This document shows positions 35,299-44,737 of a DNA stretch of 64,000 bases, piece after piece (the stretch's first letter is position 1; each line of letters opens with the position of its first letter). Source of the DNA: Gemmiger sp. An120 (GTDB taxonomy: Bacteria; Bacillota; Clostridia; Oscillospirales; Ruminococcaceae); assembly GCF_002160955.1 (NCBI RefSeq), contig NZ_NFLN01000001.1:1-64000 (forward strand), read 5' to 3'. A program made the position numbers and the translations under genes. The notes below the pieces were generated by a model, which saw only the letters and a program-made list of their open reading frames with translations, did not search any database and was not told the DNA's origin.

Positions 35299-36639
35299 AT
35301 GCAGAAACAAAATGAGATGACCGCCATTTACAATGTGCGGGAACTGGGCGCGGGCAAAACGCTGGTGCTGGGTGCGCAGCACACCTTCGCCATGTTCGGC
35401 GCCACCGTGCTGGTGCCGCTGCTCACCGGCCTGAACGTTTCCACCACCCTGCTGTGTGCGGGTCTGGGCACGCTGCTGTTCCACTTTATCACCGGCGGCA
35501 AGGTGCCCGCGTTCCTGGGCTCGTCCTTTGCGTTCCTGGGCGGCTTCGGCATTGTGGCCCCCATGCTGGCGGATGAAAGCGGCAACCTGACCGTTCCCAA
35601 CACCGAGATGCTTCCCTACGCCTGCGGCGGCGTGGTGGCGGCCGGTCTGCTGTATCTGGTCATGAGCGGCCTGATTACCGCTTTCGGTGTGCGCCGGATC
35701 ATGCGGTTCTTCCCGCCGGTGGTCACCGGTCCCATCATCATCGCCATCGGCCTGATCCTGGCCCCCTCCGCCATCAACAACTGCTCGTCCGACTGGGTGC
35801 TGGCCCTGATCGCCCTGGGCACCGTGGTGGTCTGCAACATCTGGGGCAAGGGCATGGTCAAGATCCTGCCCATCCTGATCGGTGTGGTGGTCTCCTATGT
35901 GGCGGCCCTGATCATGGGTCGGGTGGACTTCGCCGCCATCGCTTCTGCCGACTGGTTCGGTATTCCCCTCAGCACCAGCGCTATGGCCAAGTTTGACATC
36001 TCCGCCATCCTGACCATCATGCCCATCGCCCTGGCCACCATGATGGAGCATATCGGCGACATCGCCGCCATCAGTGCCACCACCGGCAAGAACTACATCC
36101 GTGCCCCGGGCCTGAACCGCACCCTGCTGGGCGACGGTCTGGCCACCAGCCTGGCCGGCTTCCTGGGCGGCCCTGCCAACACCACCTACGGCGAGAACAC
36201 CGGCGTGCTGGCCCTGACCCGCATCTACGATCCGCTGGTCATGCGGATTGCCGCCTGCTTTGCCATCCTGATGAGCTTCTGCCCCAAGCTGGGCGCTGCC
36301 ATCAACACCATCCCCGCTGCCATCGTGGGCGGTATCTCCTTCATCCTGTACGGCATGATCTCCGCCATCGGTGTGCGCAACGTGGTGGAGAATAAGGTGG
36401 ACTTCACCAACAGCCGTAACCTGATCATCGCGGCGGTGATTCTGGTCAGCGCGCTGGGCTTCAACAGCGCCTATCCCAACGGCCTGCCCCTGTACCAGAG
36501 CGCCGAGCTGACCATCAGCCTGTCCGGCCTGGCCATTGCCGCTATCCTGGGCATCGTGATGAACGCGGTGCTGCCCGGCAACGATTATGAATTTGACAAC
36601 ACCGAAAAGGGTGAGCAGGGCCTGAACATGAAGGTCTGA
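35299..36639 (+). CDS. uraA: Uracil permease (NCS2 family)
   Basis: 446 aa, 14-helix NCS2 fold. UraA-type substrate motifs: LGAQHTFAMFGATVLVP near residues 24-40, LATMMEHIGDI with the key Glu near 251, and NTTYGENTGVLALTR with the second Glu near 300. Imports uracil with H+. GAGGAGAGGAG lies 7-8 nt upstream. The leader contains a terminator and a possible leader peptide, so expression probably answers to pyrimidine supply. Confidence 0.93.
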   Translation: MQKQNEMTAIYNVRELGAGKTLVLGAQHTFAMFGATVLVPLLTGLNVSTTLLCAGLGTLLFHFITGGKVPAFLGSSFAFLGGFGIVAPMLADESGNLTVPNTEMLPYACGGVVAAGLLYLVMSGLITAFGVRRIMRFFPPVVTGPIIIAIGLILAPSAINNCSSDWVLALIALGTVVVCNIWGKGMVKILPILIGVVVSYVAALIMGRVDFAAIASADWFGIPLSTSAMAKFDISAILTIMPIALATMMEHIGDIAAISATTGKNYIRAPGLNRTLLGDGLATSLAGFLGGPANTTYGENTGVLALTRIYDPLVMRIAACFAILMSFCPKLGAAINTIPAAIVGGISFILYGMISAIGVRNVVENKVDFTNSRNLIIAAVILVSALGFNSAYPNGLPLYQSAELTISLSGLAIAAILGIVMNAVLPGNDYEFDNTEKGEQGLNMKV

Positions 36640-36654
36640 TCCTGCAAAATGTCT

Positions 36655-36695
36655 TCGACCCCCGCGGCAAACAACGGCCGCGGGGGTCGATTTTG
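36655..36695 (+). terminator. Terminator after uraA
   Basis: CGACCCCCGCGGC / GCCGCGGGGGTCG stem, 8-nt loop, four T. Confidence 0.88.
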
Positions 36696-36716
36696 CAAAA
36701 AAGGCGGCATAAACGC

Positions 36717-36745
36717 TTGTTTCCAACCGGGAATTGTACTATAAT
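36717..36745 (+). promoter_or_regulatory. Promoter of the aminotransferase-secDF unit
   Basis: TTGTTT (36717-36722), 17 bp, TATAAT (36740-36745), about 85 nt before the start. Confidence 0.75.
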
Positions 36746-36830
36746 AAGCGGGTACGCCCGGCCGCGGGCCAAAACGCGGACGGGCGTGCGCGCATAGAGT
36801 GGGAAAAGAATCTGATTGTAGAAGGGAAAG

Positions 36831-38111
36831 ATGATCATGGCGGATTACTTTGCAATGGATCGCGCTCAGCTGGAAGCGGAACATGCCCGGCTGATGGGTG
36901 AGTACGACTGCTACAAGGCACAGGGCCTCAAGCTGGATATGTCCCGCGGCAAGCCCTGCCCCGAGCAGCTGGACCTGTCCAAGGAAATGCTGCACATGGA
37001 CAACTACATCGGCGAGGACGGTGTGGACGCCCGCAACTACGGCCTGCTGGCCGGTATGCCTGAGGCCCGGCGTTTCTTTGCCGACCTGCTGGGGGTCAGC
37101 CCGGAGGAGGTCATCGTCTGCGGCAACTCTTCCCTGGCCATGATGTACTACCTGATCGACCTGGGCTGGCGCGCCGGCTTTGTGGACAGCATCCGGCCCT
37201 GGCGTTTCTTCAACAGCATCAAGTTTTTGTGCCCCACCCCGGGCTATGACCGGCATTTCCGGGTGACCGAATACTTCGGCTTCCAGATGCTGTCGGTTCC
37301 CATGCGGGAAGACGGCCCGGATATGGACATGGTGGAGCAGCTGGTCCGTGAGGACGAAACCATCAAGGGTATCTGGTGCGTGCCGGTCTACTCCAACCCG
37401 GACGGGTATGTGTACAGCAGCGAGACGGTGGCCCGGCTGGCCCGGATGCGCACCGCCGCCCCGGACTTCAAGATCATCTGGGACGACGCCTACTGTGTCC
37501 ATCACCTGACCGACGAGCAGATCGAGATCCCCAACATTCTGGAGGCCTGCAAGCGGGCGGGCAATCCCCAGCGTCCGCTGCTGTTCTGCTCCACCAGCAA
37601 GATCACCTACCCGGGCGCGGGCGTGGCGGCGGTGGCGGCCAGCGATATCAACATCCGGCACATCACCTCCAACATGGTGCCCATGATCATCAGCTACGAC
37701 AAGATGAACCAGCTGCGCCATGTGCAGTTCCTCAAGAACCGCCAGGGCGTGCTGGAGCACATGAAGAAGCACCGTGCCATCCTGGAGCCCAAGTTCAACC
37801 TGGTCAAGCAGACCTTTGCCGAGCAGCTGTCCAGCTGCGGCAAGATCGCCCGCTGGACCGACCCCAAGGGCGGCTACTTCATCAGCCTGTACCTGCAGGA
37901 GGGCTGCGCCAAGCGCACCGTGCAGCTGTGCAAGGAAGCGGGCGTGGTGCTCACCGGTGCGGGTGCGGCGTTCCCCTACGGCATTGACCCGAAGGACAAC
38001 CACCTGCGCATCGCCCCCACCTATCCGCAGCTGGACGAGCTGCGCACCGCTTCGCAGCTGCTGTGCATCTGCGTGCGTCTGGCCACAGTGGAAAAACTGC
38101 TGGCCGAGTAA
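36831..38111 (+). CDS. Fold-type I PLP-dependent aminotransferase, aspartate aminotransferase-like
   Basis: 426 aa. Features: LDMSRGKPCPEQLDLS near the N-terminus, CGNSSLAMMYYL, CVPVYSNPDGYVYS, WDDAYCVHHL, and the PLP-binding Lys257 in CSTSKITYPGAG. This is the atypical aspartate aminotransferase subgroup found in actinobacteria and clostridia; the amino donor is likely aspartate. An alternative ATG at 36837 is 10 nt from GAAGGG, while 36831 is 4 nt away, so the true start is uncertain by two codons. secDF follows after 45 nt. Confidence 0.9.
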   Translation: MIMADYFAMDRAQLEAEHARLMGEYDCYKAQGLKLDMSRGKPCPEQLDLSKEMLHMDNYIGEDGVDARNYGLLAGMPEARRFFADLLGVSPEEVIVCGNSSLAMMYYLIDLGWRAGFVDSIRPWRFFNSIKFLCPTPGYDRHFRVTEYFGFQMLSVPMREDGPDMDMVEQLVREDETIKGIWCVPVYSNPDGYVYSSETVARLARMRTAAPDFKIIWDDAYCVHHLTDEQIEIPNILEACKRAGNPQRPLLFCSTSKITYPGAGVAAVAASDINIRHITSNMVPMIISYDKMNQLRHVQFLKNRQGVLEHMKKHRAILEPKFNLVKQTFAEQLSSCGKIARWTDPKGGYFISLYLQEGCAKRTVQLCKEAGVVLTGAGAAFPYGIDPKDNHLRIAPTYPQLDELRTASQLLCICVRLATVEKLLAE

Positions 38112-38156
38112 TCCGGCACTTCCGGGCCGCGGGCCCGAAAATATAGGGAGGTTCCC

Positions 38157-40493
38157 ATGAAGAGAAAAGGCAAATCCTGGCATTTCTTCGCGGTAGCGGT
38201 CCTGATCCTGATCTTCGCCTGGACGGCGTTTTTCGGGGTCAGCTACCAGTACGGAGACACAGCCACCACCTACATCAAAGGCGCGCAGGACATCCGCTTC
38301 GGCATTGACATCCGGGGCGGCGTGGACGTGACCTTTATGCCGGCGAATGATCTGGATGCCACCCCCGAACAGCTGGAAGCCGCCAAGTCGGTTATCGAGC
38401 AGCGTCTGCTGGCGCTGAACATCACCGACAGCGAAATCTATCTGGACGAGGGCAACGACCGTATCATTGTCCGTTTCCCCTGGAAAGAGGGCGACACCGA
38501 GTTTGACCCGCAGGCGGCCATCGACGAGATCGGCACCACCGCGCATATGGTCTTCCGCAAGGGGGATACCGCCGACGGCGAGATCATCCTGGAAGGCAGC
38601 GAGGTGGAGTCCGCTTCCGCCGGCTACCAGCAGGTAAACAGCACTACGCCGGAGTATCTGGTGCAGCTGACCTTCAGCGATGAGGGCAAGTCGGCGTTTG
38701 CCGCTGCCACCACCGAGCTGGCCGGCACCGGTACCCCCATCAGCATCTGGCTGGATGACGAGTGCATCAGTGTAGCCAACGTGGAGACGGCCATCACCGA
38801 TGGCCGCGCCGTGATCACCGGTAACTTCACCCAGGACGAGGTCGTTACCCTGGCCCGGCAGATCAATTCCGGCGCGCTGCCCTTCGCCCTCTCGGCGGAG
38901 AGCTACAGCACCCTGAGCCCGGTTCTGGGCGCAGGCAGCCTGGATGCGATGGTGCTGGCGGGCGTGATTGCCTTTGTGCTGATCTTCCTGTTCATGACCC
39001 TGGTTTACCGCCTGCCTGGCTTCATCGCCAGCATCGCGCTGCTGGGCCAGGTTGCCGCCACCCTGGCGGCCGTGTCCGGCTACTTCGGGGTGTTCAACAG
39101 CTTCACCCTGACCCTGCCCGGCATCGCCGGTATCATCCTGGCCATCGGCATGGGCGTTGACGCCAACGTCATCACCGCCGAGCGCATCAAGGAAGAACTG
39201 CGCGCCGGCAAGACCCTGGACGGCGCGCTGAACGCCGGCTTCAGCCGCGGTCTGGCCCCCATCGTGGACGGCAACATCACCGTGATGATCGTGGCCGTGA
39301 TCCTGATGGGCTCCTTCGGCCCCACCGACAGCTTCCTGGCCAAGCTGCTGAGCCCGCTGTTCTTTGCCTTCGGGCCTTCCACCGCCGGTACGGTGTACTC
39401 CTTCGGTTACACCCTGCTGGTGGGCGTGATCCTGAACTTCTTCTTCGGCATTCTGTGCAGCCGCGTCATGCTGCGGGGTATCTCCCGCATCAAGGCCCTG
39501 CGCGACCCCTGGCTGTATGGCGCTTCCAAGAAGAACGCCGAGCCCCGTACCTGGAACTTTGTGGGCCACCGCAAGATCTTCTTCTCCATCTCCGGCGCGC
39601 TGATCGCCCTGGTGCTGGTCTGCAGCGTGGTGCTGGGCGTGGATATGGACATCCAGTTCAAGGGCGGTGCCATCCTGACCTACGGCTATGAGGGCACCAT
39701 CGATCTGAACGAGGTGCGTTCCGAGGCTGAGAACGTGCTGGGCAGCGGCCTGAGCATCCAGACCGGCAGCAACGCCGCTACCGGCGACAACACCGTGATC
39801 ATCACCATGCCCGGTGCTTCCAACATCAGCACCGAGCAGCTGGCTCAGCTGGACGATGCTTTGGCCGGCGCCTTTGCCGACAACAACTTCGAGCAGCTGA
39901 CCGTCCGCAATGTGGATAAGGTCATCGGCAACGAGTTCCTGCAGAAGAGCCTGGTGGCCGTGGCTGCCGCTGTGGTGCTGATCCTGCTGTACATCATGGT
40001 GCGTTTCCGCAACATCGGCGGTCTGCCCGCCGGCGTGATGGCGGTCATCGCCCTGCTGATCGACCTGTGCATGGTCTACGGCGTGTTTGTGATCGGCCGT
40101 ATCCCGCTGAACGCCAACTTCATTGCGGCCATGCTTACCATCCTGGGCTACTCCATCAACGACACGGTGGTCATATACGACCGTATCCGCGAGAACCGTA
40201 CCCTGTATGGCAACAAGCTGGGCTTTGACGAGCTGGTCAACACCAGCATCAGCCAGAGCCTGCGCCGTTCCCTGAATACCACCATCACCACCTGCCTGGC
40301 GCTGGGTGTTGTCTGCGTGGTGTCCATCGTGTTCGGCCTGGACAGCATCTACACCTTTGCCGTGCCTCTGATGGCCGGTATGATCTCCGGTGTGTACACT
40401 TCTCTGTGCATCACCACCTCGCTGTGGGCCTTCTGGGAGCACCGCAAATCCCGCAATCCGGGCAAAGCGGCCCCCCGCGCCAAGAAAGCCTGA
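38157..40493 (+). CDS. secDF: SecDF fusion protein, protein translocase accessory subunit
   Basis: 778 aa; SecD and SecF are joined in one chain, as in Bacillus. SecD half: first membrane helix, IDIRGGVDVTFMP, periplasmic domain, and GIILAIGMGVDANVITAERI near 322-341. SecF half begins near 450: NFVGHRKIFFSISG, IQFKGGAILTYGY and LGYSINDTVVIYDRIREN near 662-679. It uses proton flow to pull proteins out of the SecYEG channel. AGGGAGG lies 6 nt before the ATG. Confidence 0.95.
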   Translation: MKRKGKSWHFFAVAVLILIFAWTAFFGVSYQYGDTATTYIKGAQDIRFGIDIRGGVDVTFMPANDLDATPEQLEAAKSVIEQRLLALNITDSEIYLDEGNDRIIVRFPWKEGDTEFDPQAAIDEIGTTAHMVFRKGDTADGEIILEGSEVESASAGYQQVNSTTPEYLVQLTFSDEGKSAFAAATTELAGTGTPISIWLDDECISVANVETAITDGRAVITGNFTQDEVVTLARQINSGALPFALSAESYSTLSPVLGAGSLDAMVLAGVIAFVLIFLFMTLVYRLPGFIASIALLGQVAATLAAVSGYFGVFNSFTLTLPGIAGIILAIGMGVDANVITAERIKEELRAGKTLDGALNAGFSRGLAPIVDGNITVMIVAVILMGSFGPTDSFLAKLLSPLFFAFGPSTAGTVYSFGYTLLVGVILNFFFGILCSRVMLRGISRIKALRDPWLYGASKKNAEPRTWNFVGHRKIFFSISGALIALVLVCSVVLGVDMDIQFKGGAILTYGYEGTIDLNEVRSEAENVLGSGLSIQTGSNAATGDNTVIITMPGASNISTEQLAQLDDALAGAFADNNFEQLTVRNVDKVIGNEFLQKSLVAVAAAVVLILLYIMVRFRNIGGLPAGVMAVIALLIDLCMVYGVFVIGRIPLNANFIAAMLTILGYSINDTVVIYDRIRENRTLYGNKLGFDELVNTSISQSLRRSLNTTITTCLALGVVCVVSIVFGLDSIYTFAVPLMAGMISGVYTSLCITTSLWAFWEHRKSRNPGKAAPRAKKA

Positions 40494-40512
40494 TACCGCC
40501 AAGTAAAAAGGA

Positions 40513-40546
40513 TAAGCCGGACGATACGCCCGGCTTGTTCTTTTTT
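40513..40546 (+). terminator. Terminator after secDF
   Basis: AAGCCGG / CCGGCTT stem with a 9-nt loop and a T-rich tail. Confidence 0.75.
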
Positions 40547-40557
40547 ACCCGCCTGTA

Positions 40558-40586
40558 TGGACAAAGCAGGCCAAATCATGTACAAT
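40558..40586 (+). promoter_or_regulatory. Promoter of nrdR
   Basis: TGGACA (40558-40563), 17 bp, TACAAT (40581-40586), 79 nt upstream of nrdR. No NrdR boxes were recognised here. Confidence 0.7.
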
Positions 40587-40665
40587 AGTACCAAACAACG
40601 CCCCGGTATTGCGGGGCCAGACCCCGCCCGGCACGGCCGGGCCCGATACGGGAGGATAACACCGG

Positions 40666-41172
40666 ATGAGATGTCCCTATTGCGGAGCGCCGGATTCCAA
40701 GGTGATCGATTCGCGCCCCACGGATGACGGCAGCAAGATCCGCCGCCGCCGCGCCTGCCTGGTCTGCGGCAAGCGGTTTACCACCCATGAAACGGTGGAA
40801 ATCGTGCCCCTGATGGTTATCAAAAAAGACAATTCCCGCCAGGCGTTCGACCGGCAGAAACTGCTGATGGGCATGCTGCGCGCCTGCGAAAAGCGCCCGG
40901 TCAGCTACCAGATGCTGGAGGACGCGGTGGCCAATATCGAGCAGGAACTGCTGCGCTCCTGCGAGAAGGAGGTAACCTCCATCCAGGTGGGTACCCTGGC
41001 CATGAAGGAGCTGAAAAAGATCGACGAGGTGGCCTACGTGCGGTTTGCCTCGGTCTATCGCCAGTTCAGCGACGTGCAGAGCTTCTGGGAAGAGGTCCGC
41101 GGCCTGATGAACGGCCGGGAAGAAAAGCCCGATGAGGAGCCTGCCCCGCCCACAGAAGAAAAAGAAACCTGA
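40666..41172 (+). CDS. nrdR: Transcriptional repressor NrdR
   Basis: 168 aa. Zinc ribbon with Cys3, Cys6, Cys31 and Cys34 (MRCPYCG and [11 protein letters not shown]), then an ATP-cone domain (about 49-139; [14 protein letters not shown]). Senses dATP/ATP and represses ribonucleotide reductase genes, none of which are in this window. The C-terminal tail is acidic ([11 protein letters not shown]). GGGAGG lies upstream of the ATG. Confidence 0.96.
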   Translation: MRCPYCGAPDSKVIDSRPTDDGSKIRRRRACLVCGKRFTTHETVEIVPLMVIKKDNSRQAFDRQKLLMGMLRACEKRPVSYQMLEDAVANIEQELLRSCEKEVTSIQVGTLAMKELKKIDEVAYVRFASVYRQFSDVQSFWEEVRGLMNGREEKPDEEPAPPTEEKET

Positions 41173-41179
41173 TATAAGC

Positions 41180-41218
41180 AAAGAACCGCCCGGCCGCCAA
41201 AGGCCGGGCGGTTCTTTT
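41180..41218. terminator. Bidirectional terminator after nrdR
   Basis: AAGAACCGCCCGGCC / GGCCGGGCGGTTCTT stem, 6-nt loop, T-run; convergent with the DUF4363 gene. Confidence 0.92.
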
Positions 41219-41220
41219 GC

Positions 41221-41589
41221 CTAAAACACCTGCCGGTACAGATGCAGTACCGCCCGCAGCTGCTCCTGTGCCCGCAGAAGTTCCAGCTTGCCGTCCGCCC
41301 AGTAATCGGCTGCCAGATAGGGCTGGATGCCTGCCAGGGCGGTGCGGGCCTGCCCCAGCTGATCCCGCCGCACGATCAGGGCCAGCCAGGGCTCACAGCG
41401 TTTGAGATAGTCCTGCAATTCCCCCAGAAGTGCCTGTGCTTCCGCAAACTGTCCTTCATCGCCGGCGGTCAGAATTTGCTCAAATCCGGCGTCGGCCGTC
41501 TGGGCAAACCGGTCCAGAAACACGGTGCCTGCCAGTACCGCCGCCGCGATAAACAGCAGAATCACCAGCGCCACCGAAATTCGCTGCAT
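41221..41589 (-). CDS. DUF4363-family protein
   Basis: 122 aa. One N-terminal membrane helix (about 5-24) followed by a helical extracellular domain rich in Gln, Glu and Leu (AQALLGELQDYLKRCEPWLALI). The family is typical of spore-forming clostridia and is often next to DUF421 genes; its function is unknown. AAAGGAG lies before the ATG, and it starts 19 nt after the DUF421 gene stop, so the two form an operon. Confidence 0.82.
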   Translation of the reverse strand: MQRISVALVILLFIAAAVLAGTVFLDRFAQTADAGFEQILTAGDEGQFAEAQALLGELQDYLKRCEPWLALIVRRDQLGQARTALAGIQPYLAADYWADGKLELLRAQEQLRAVLHLYRQVF

Positions 41590-41608
41590 TGTCTGCGTCT
41601 CCTTTCGC

Positions 41609-42250
41609 TTATTGCGTTTCGCGTGGAATCAGGATTACCCGCTGGGCCCCATCGGTAAGCACCAGCAGCACCTGGCCGGGCTGCAGCCCTTTTTTGTCCA
41701 GCTGCCGGGCCAGCCAGGCTTCATCCTTGCCGCAAAGCCGCAGGTTCTCCGGGCAGGGCAGACCGTCTTCCAGCACCGGCAGCAGCGGCGGGGCGTCCGG
41801 CTGCGGCTGGGGCGGGGGATAAACGCTCAAAGTGCCGCTCGTCTCCACCGCCGCGTAGTCAATCCGGGTGGGATCAAAGGCCTGCCGGTCCCGCAGTGCC
41901 TCCATCAGGTCGCTGGCGGTAAAGCGCAGCCGCCGCAGGGCTGCCTGATCAATCACCCCCTTGCGGATCACAATGACCGGGCTGCCCGCCATGATGCGCC
42001 CCAGCCGGGGCCGGCAGAACACCAGTGCGCTGCTGAAAAGTTCCAGCACCGCGATCAGCAGCACCGGCACAATGCTGGCGGAAAGCGGCAGTTCGGTGGA
42101 TTCGATAGAAATCGAGGCCAGGTTGGAGATCAGAATGGTGGACACCAGTTCCGAGGGCTGCAATTCCCCCAGCTGGCGTTTGCCCATCAGCCGCATAGTG
42201 CCGATCACCAGCACATAGATGAGGGCGGTGCGCACAACGGCGGTCAGCAT
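41609..42250 (-). CDS. DUF421-family membrane protein (YetF-like)
   Basis: 213 aa. Three N-terminal membrane helices (about 5-75; YVLVIGTMRLMGKRQLGELQ, ELVSTILISNLASI), then the C-terminal DUF421 domain with PVIVIRKGVIDQAALRRLR and DLMEALR. Some DUF421 proteins, such as YetF and 2Duf of Bacillus, sit in the spore inner membrane and affect resistance. AAGGAGG is upstream of the chosen ATG at 42250; a longer frame would run into the divergent ger gene. Divergent location from the ger operon fits a spore role (inference). Confidence 0.88.
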   Translation of the reverse strand: MLTAVVRTALIYVLVIGTMRLMGKRQLGELQPSELVSTILISNLASISIESTELPLSASIVPVLLIAVLELFSSALVFCRPRLGRIMAGSPVIVIRKGVIDQAALRRLRFTASDLMEALRDRQAFDPTRIDYAAVETSGTLSVYPPPQPQPDAPPLLPVLEDGLPCPENLRLCGKDEAWLARQLDKKGLQPGQVLLVLTDGAQRVILIPRETQ

Positions 42251-42266
42251 AACACATTCCTCCTTG

Positions 42267-42297
42267 TGAGTAATCCGGCGGTGCGGGCGGCATACTA
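42267..42297 (+). promoter_or_regulatory. Possible sigma-G-type promoter of the ger operon
   Basis: TGAGTA (42267-42272), 18 bp, CATACTA (42291-42297), close to the forespore sigma-G pattern, which controls gerA operons in Bacillus. No good sigma-A promoter is seen. The predicted start (about 42304) leaves a very short leader, cutting into the GGGAGGTG ribosome site, which is a concern. Confidence 0.5.
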
Positions 42298-42315
42298 AAC
42301 CGGGAGGTGACGCCC

Positions 42316-43779
42316 GTGTCTTTGGAAAAACTGTCCGGCAGCCTGCAGAAGGATCTTCCGGTACTGAAACAGATGTTTGGCGATTCCATGGATCTGTATG
42401 CAAAAAATCTGCGGATCCGGGGTGTGGAGTGCGCCGCCTGCATGTTTGACGGCTTGTCCAGTACCGAAAAACTCTGGGTGATCCTGCTGGATCTGCTCAG
42501 TCGGGAGGGCCCGCCCATGCCGGACGGTGCGGCCCTGACCAACTATATCCTGCATGCCAGCGACCTGCCGGTGGAGGCCACGCCGGTGGAGACGTTCGAC
42601 GACCTGGTTGCCCGCATGACCGCCGGCATGACCGTCCTGCTGGTGGATGGCAGCCCGGTGGCGGTGGCGCTTTCCAGCCAGCTGCTGGCCTATCGGTCGG
42701 TATCTGAACCCTCGGGGGAGGGCAATATCCGCGGTTCCCGGGAGGGCTTCTGCGATTTGCTGCGGGTCAATATCAGCCTGCTGCGCCGACTGATCCGCAC
42801 CCCCGACCTGGTGATCGAGATGCACACCGCCGGAGACCTGACCGGCACCGAGGTGGCCCTGTGCTACAACCGCCGCCTGGCCCCGCCCGAACTGGTGGAA
42901 AAGGTGCGCCGACGGCTGCAGAACACCAAAATCCCGCTGCTGCTGGATTCCAGCTACCTGGCCCCTTTCCTGCAAAAGGGGCCGTTCAGCTTCTTTCAGC
43001 AGGCCGGCTATACCGAGCGCTCCGCCGCGGCCTGCGCCAAAATCTGCGAGGGCAAGCTGGTGCTGTTGGTCAATGGCAGCCCCTTTGCCATGATCCTGCC
43101 CCATTTCTTTATTGAGAACTTTCAAAGCCTGGACGACTACGCTGCCAAGGCCTATTTCGCCAGCCTGCTGCGGGCCCTGAAATTCCTGGCCTTTCTGCTG
43201 GCGGTGATGCTGCCTGGGGTGTATGTGGCCATTGCCCAGTTTTCTCCGGAATTGTTCCCGCCCCAGCTGTTGTATAAGGTGGCGGCGGCGGAACGGGCCA
43301 CCCCGCTGCCGCTGTTTCTGGAGATGATCTTTGTGCTCATCCTGCTGGAGATCGTGCGGGAGGCGGGCCTGCGCCTGCCCAAACCCATCGGCCACACGGT
43401 CAGCCTGGTGAGCGCGCTGATCGTGGGCGACGCGGCCATCAATGCAGGCATCCTGAGCACGCCGGTGGTGATCGTGGCCGCCTTTACTTCCATCAGCATG
43501 TTTGTGATCCCGGCCCTCTATGAGCCCGCCACCGCTCTGCGGCTGCTGTTTACCCTGGCGGGCGGGGTGGCCGGCCTGCTGGGGGTGGCCTGCATGTTTG
43601 CGGTGATGGCGGTCTCCGCCTGCAACACCGATTTTCTCGGGATGCCCTATACCGCCCCGCTGGTTCCGGCCCGGCCCGGGATGCTGCGGGACGGGATGTT
43701 CCGCTTTTCCTGGCGGGTGCTGGCCCGCCGCCCCTATACCATACGGGAAGAGGTGCCGCCCCATGAAACCGAGGATTAG
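42316..43779 (+). CDS. GerA-family spore germination protein, A subunit
   Basis: 487 aa from the GTG at 42316, with GGGAGGTG 6 nt upstream. Soluble N-terminal domain (to about 270) with VLLVDGSPVAVALSSQLL and YRSVSEPSGEGNIRGSREGF, then about 5 membrane helices including SPELFPPQLLYKVAAAER, RLPKPIGHTVSLVSALIVGD and a short C-terminal tail. GerA/SpoVAF-type proteins form the germinant-gated channel of the spore inner membrane. It overlaps the B subunit gene by 17 nt. Confidence 0.93.
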   Translation: MSLEKLSGSLQKDLPVLKQMFGDSMDLYAKNLRIRGVECAACMFDGLSSTEKLWVILLDLLSREGPPMPDGAALTNYILHASDLPVEATPVETFDDLVARMTAGMTVLLVDGSPVAVALSSQLLAYRSVSEPSGEGNIRGSREGFCDLLRVNISLLRRLIRTPDLVIEMHTAGDLTGTEVALCYNRRLAPPELVEKVRRRLQNTKIPLLLDSSYLAPFLQKGPFSFFQQAGYTERSAAACAKICEGKLVLLVNGSPFAMILPHFFIENFQSLDDYAAKAYFASLLRALKFLAFLLAVMLPGVYVAIAQFSPELFPPQLLYKVAAAERATPLPLFLEMIFVLILLEIVREAGLRLPKPIGHTVSLVSALIVGDAAINAGILSTPVVIVAAFTSISMFVIPALYEPATALRLLFTLAGGVAGLLGVACMFAVMAVSACNTDFLGMPYTAPLVPARPGMLRDGMFRFSWRVLARRPYTIREEVPPHETED

Positions 43780-44737
43780 CCTGCGCCAGCAGGGGCTGGT
43801 GGTGTTTACCGCCCTGCTGGCCCCGCTGCTTCTGCAGACCCGTCCCACCGGCGCCGGGGCACAGGTCACGGTGCTGGCCTGTGCGCTGGCGGTGCCGGTG
43901 CTCTGGATTCTGCTGCTGCCCGCGGGCCGGGGTCTGGCGCCCGACGGGCCGGTGCTCTGCCGGGGGGCCTTTGCCGCGGCGCTGGCGGTATCGGTGGCCT
44001 GTCAGCTTTACCAGGCCCAGCGCTTTTACAGCGATACAACTGAAACGGAACTCTCCCTGTTCTGGTACACGGCGGTGGTGGCTGCGGCGGTGCTGTACGG
44101 GGTGCATGCGGGGCTGGGCGGCATCACCCGCACCGCCAATGTGTTCCTGTGGGCCTGCGGCGGCGGCGCGGTTCTTCTGTTACTGTCGGTGTTGGGGCAG
44201 CTGCGGGTCAGCAGCCTGCAGGTGGTGGCCTCGCCGCAGACCCAGCTGTGGCAGGCGCTGCCCGCCCGGCTGTTGCTTGTACCGGAATTCCTGCTGCCCG
44301 CCTGGCTGGCGCCCACGCCCCGCCAGGGCCAGCGGGTCACGGCGGCGGTGCTGGCAGGCTGGGCGGTGGTGGCCGCCGCGCTGGCAGTGCTGGGAGAGGC
44401 GGTGCTGGGCGCGGGCTATGCCGACCAGAGCCACCCGGTCTACACGGTGGCCCGGCTGGGCGGCGTGTCGGTGTTCCGGCGGCTGGACGCGGTGCATGTC
44501 GCCATCTGGATGCTGCTGGCACTGCTGCGGCTGATGCTCAGTACCTGGGCGCTGCTTCGTCTGCTGCAGGGGCTGCTGCCCACCGCCCGCTCCCGCTGGC
44601 TGCTGATTCCGGGCGGTGCCGCCCTGGCCGTGCTGCTGGGAACATGCACCGCGCAGCAGATGGAATGGGTGTGCGGCGGTTTGCTGGCTCTGGCGCTGGC
44701 GGCCGCCCTGCTGCCCAAAAGGAGGAAAAAACCATGA
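43763..44737 (+). CDS. GerB-family spore germination protein, B subunit
   Basis: 324 aa, about 10 membrane helices, shorter than usual for GerAB (about 360). Begins KPRISLRQQGLVVFTALL; contains LLVPEFLLPAWLAP and VSVFRRLDAVHVAIWMLLAL (helix 8 region of GerAB, which has a similar RLD-type motif). GerB subunits belong to the APC transporter superfamily and bind germinants. Very Ala/Leu-rich, typical of this genome. The start lies inside the A subunit gene and the stop overlaps the C subunit start (ATGA). Confidence 0.82.
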   Translation: MKPRISLRQQGLVVFTALLAPLLLQTRPTGAGAQVTVLACALAVPVLWILLLPAGRGLAPDGPVLCRGAFAAALAVSVACQLYQAQRFYSDTTETELSLFWYTAVVAAAVLYGVHAGLGGITRTANVFLWACGGGAVLLLLSVLGQLRVSSLQVVASPQTQLWQALPARLLLVPEFLLPAWLAPTPRQGQRVTAAVLAGWAVVAAALAVLGEAVLGAGYADQSHPVYTVARLGGVSVFRRLDAVHVAIWMLLALLRLMLSTWALLRLLQGLLPTARSRWLLIPGGAALAVLLGTCTAQQMEWVCGGLLALALAAALLPKRRKKP

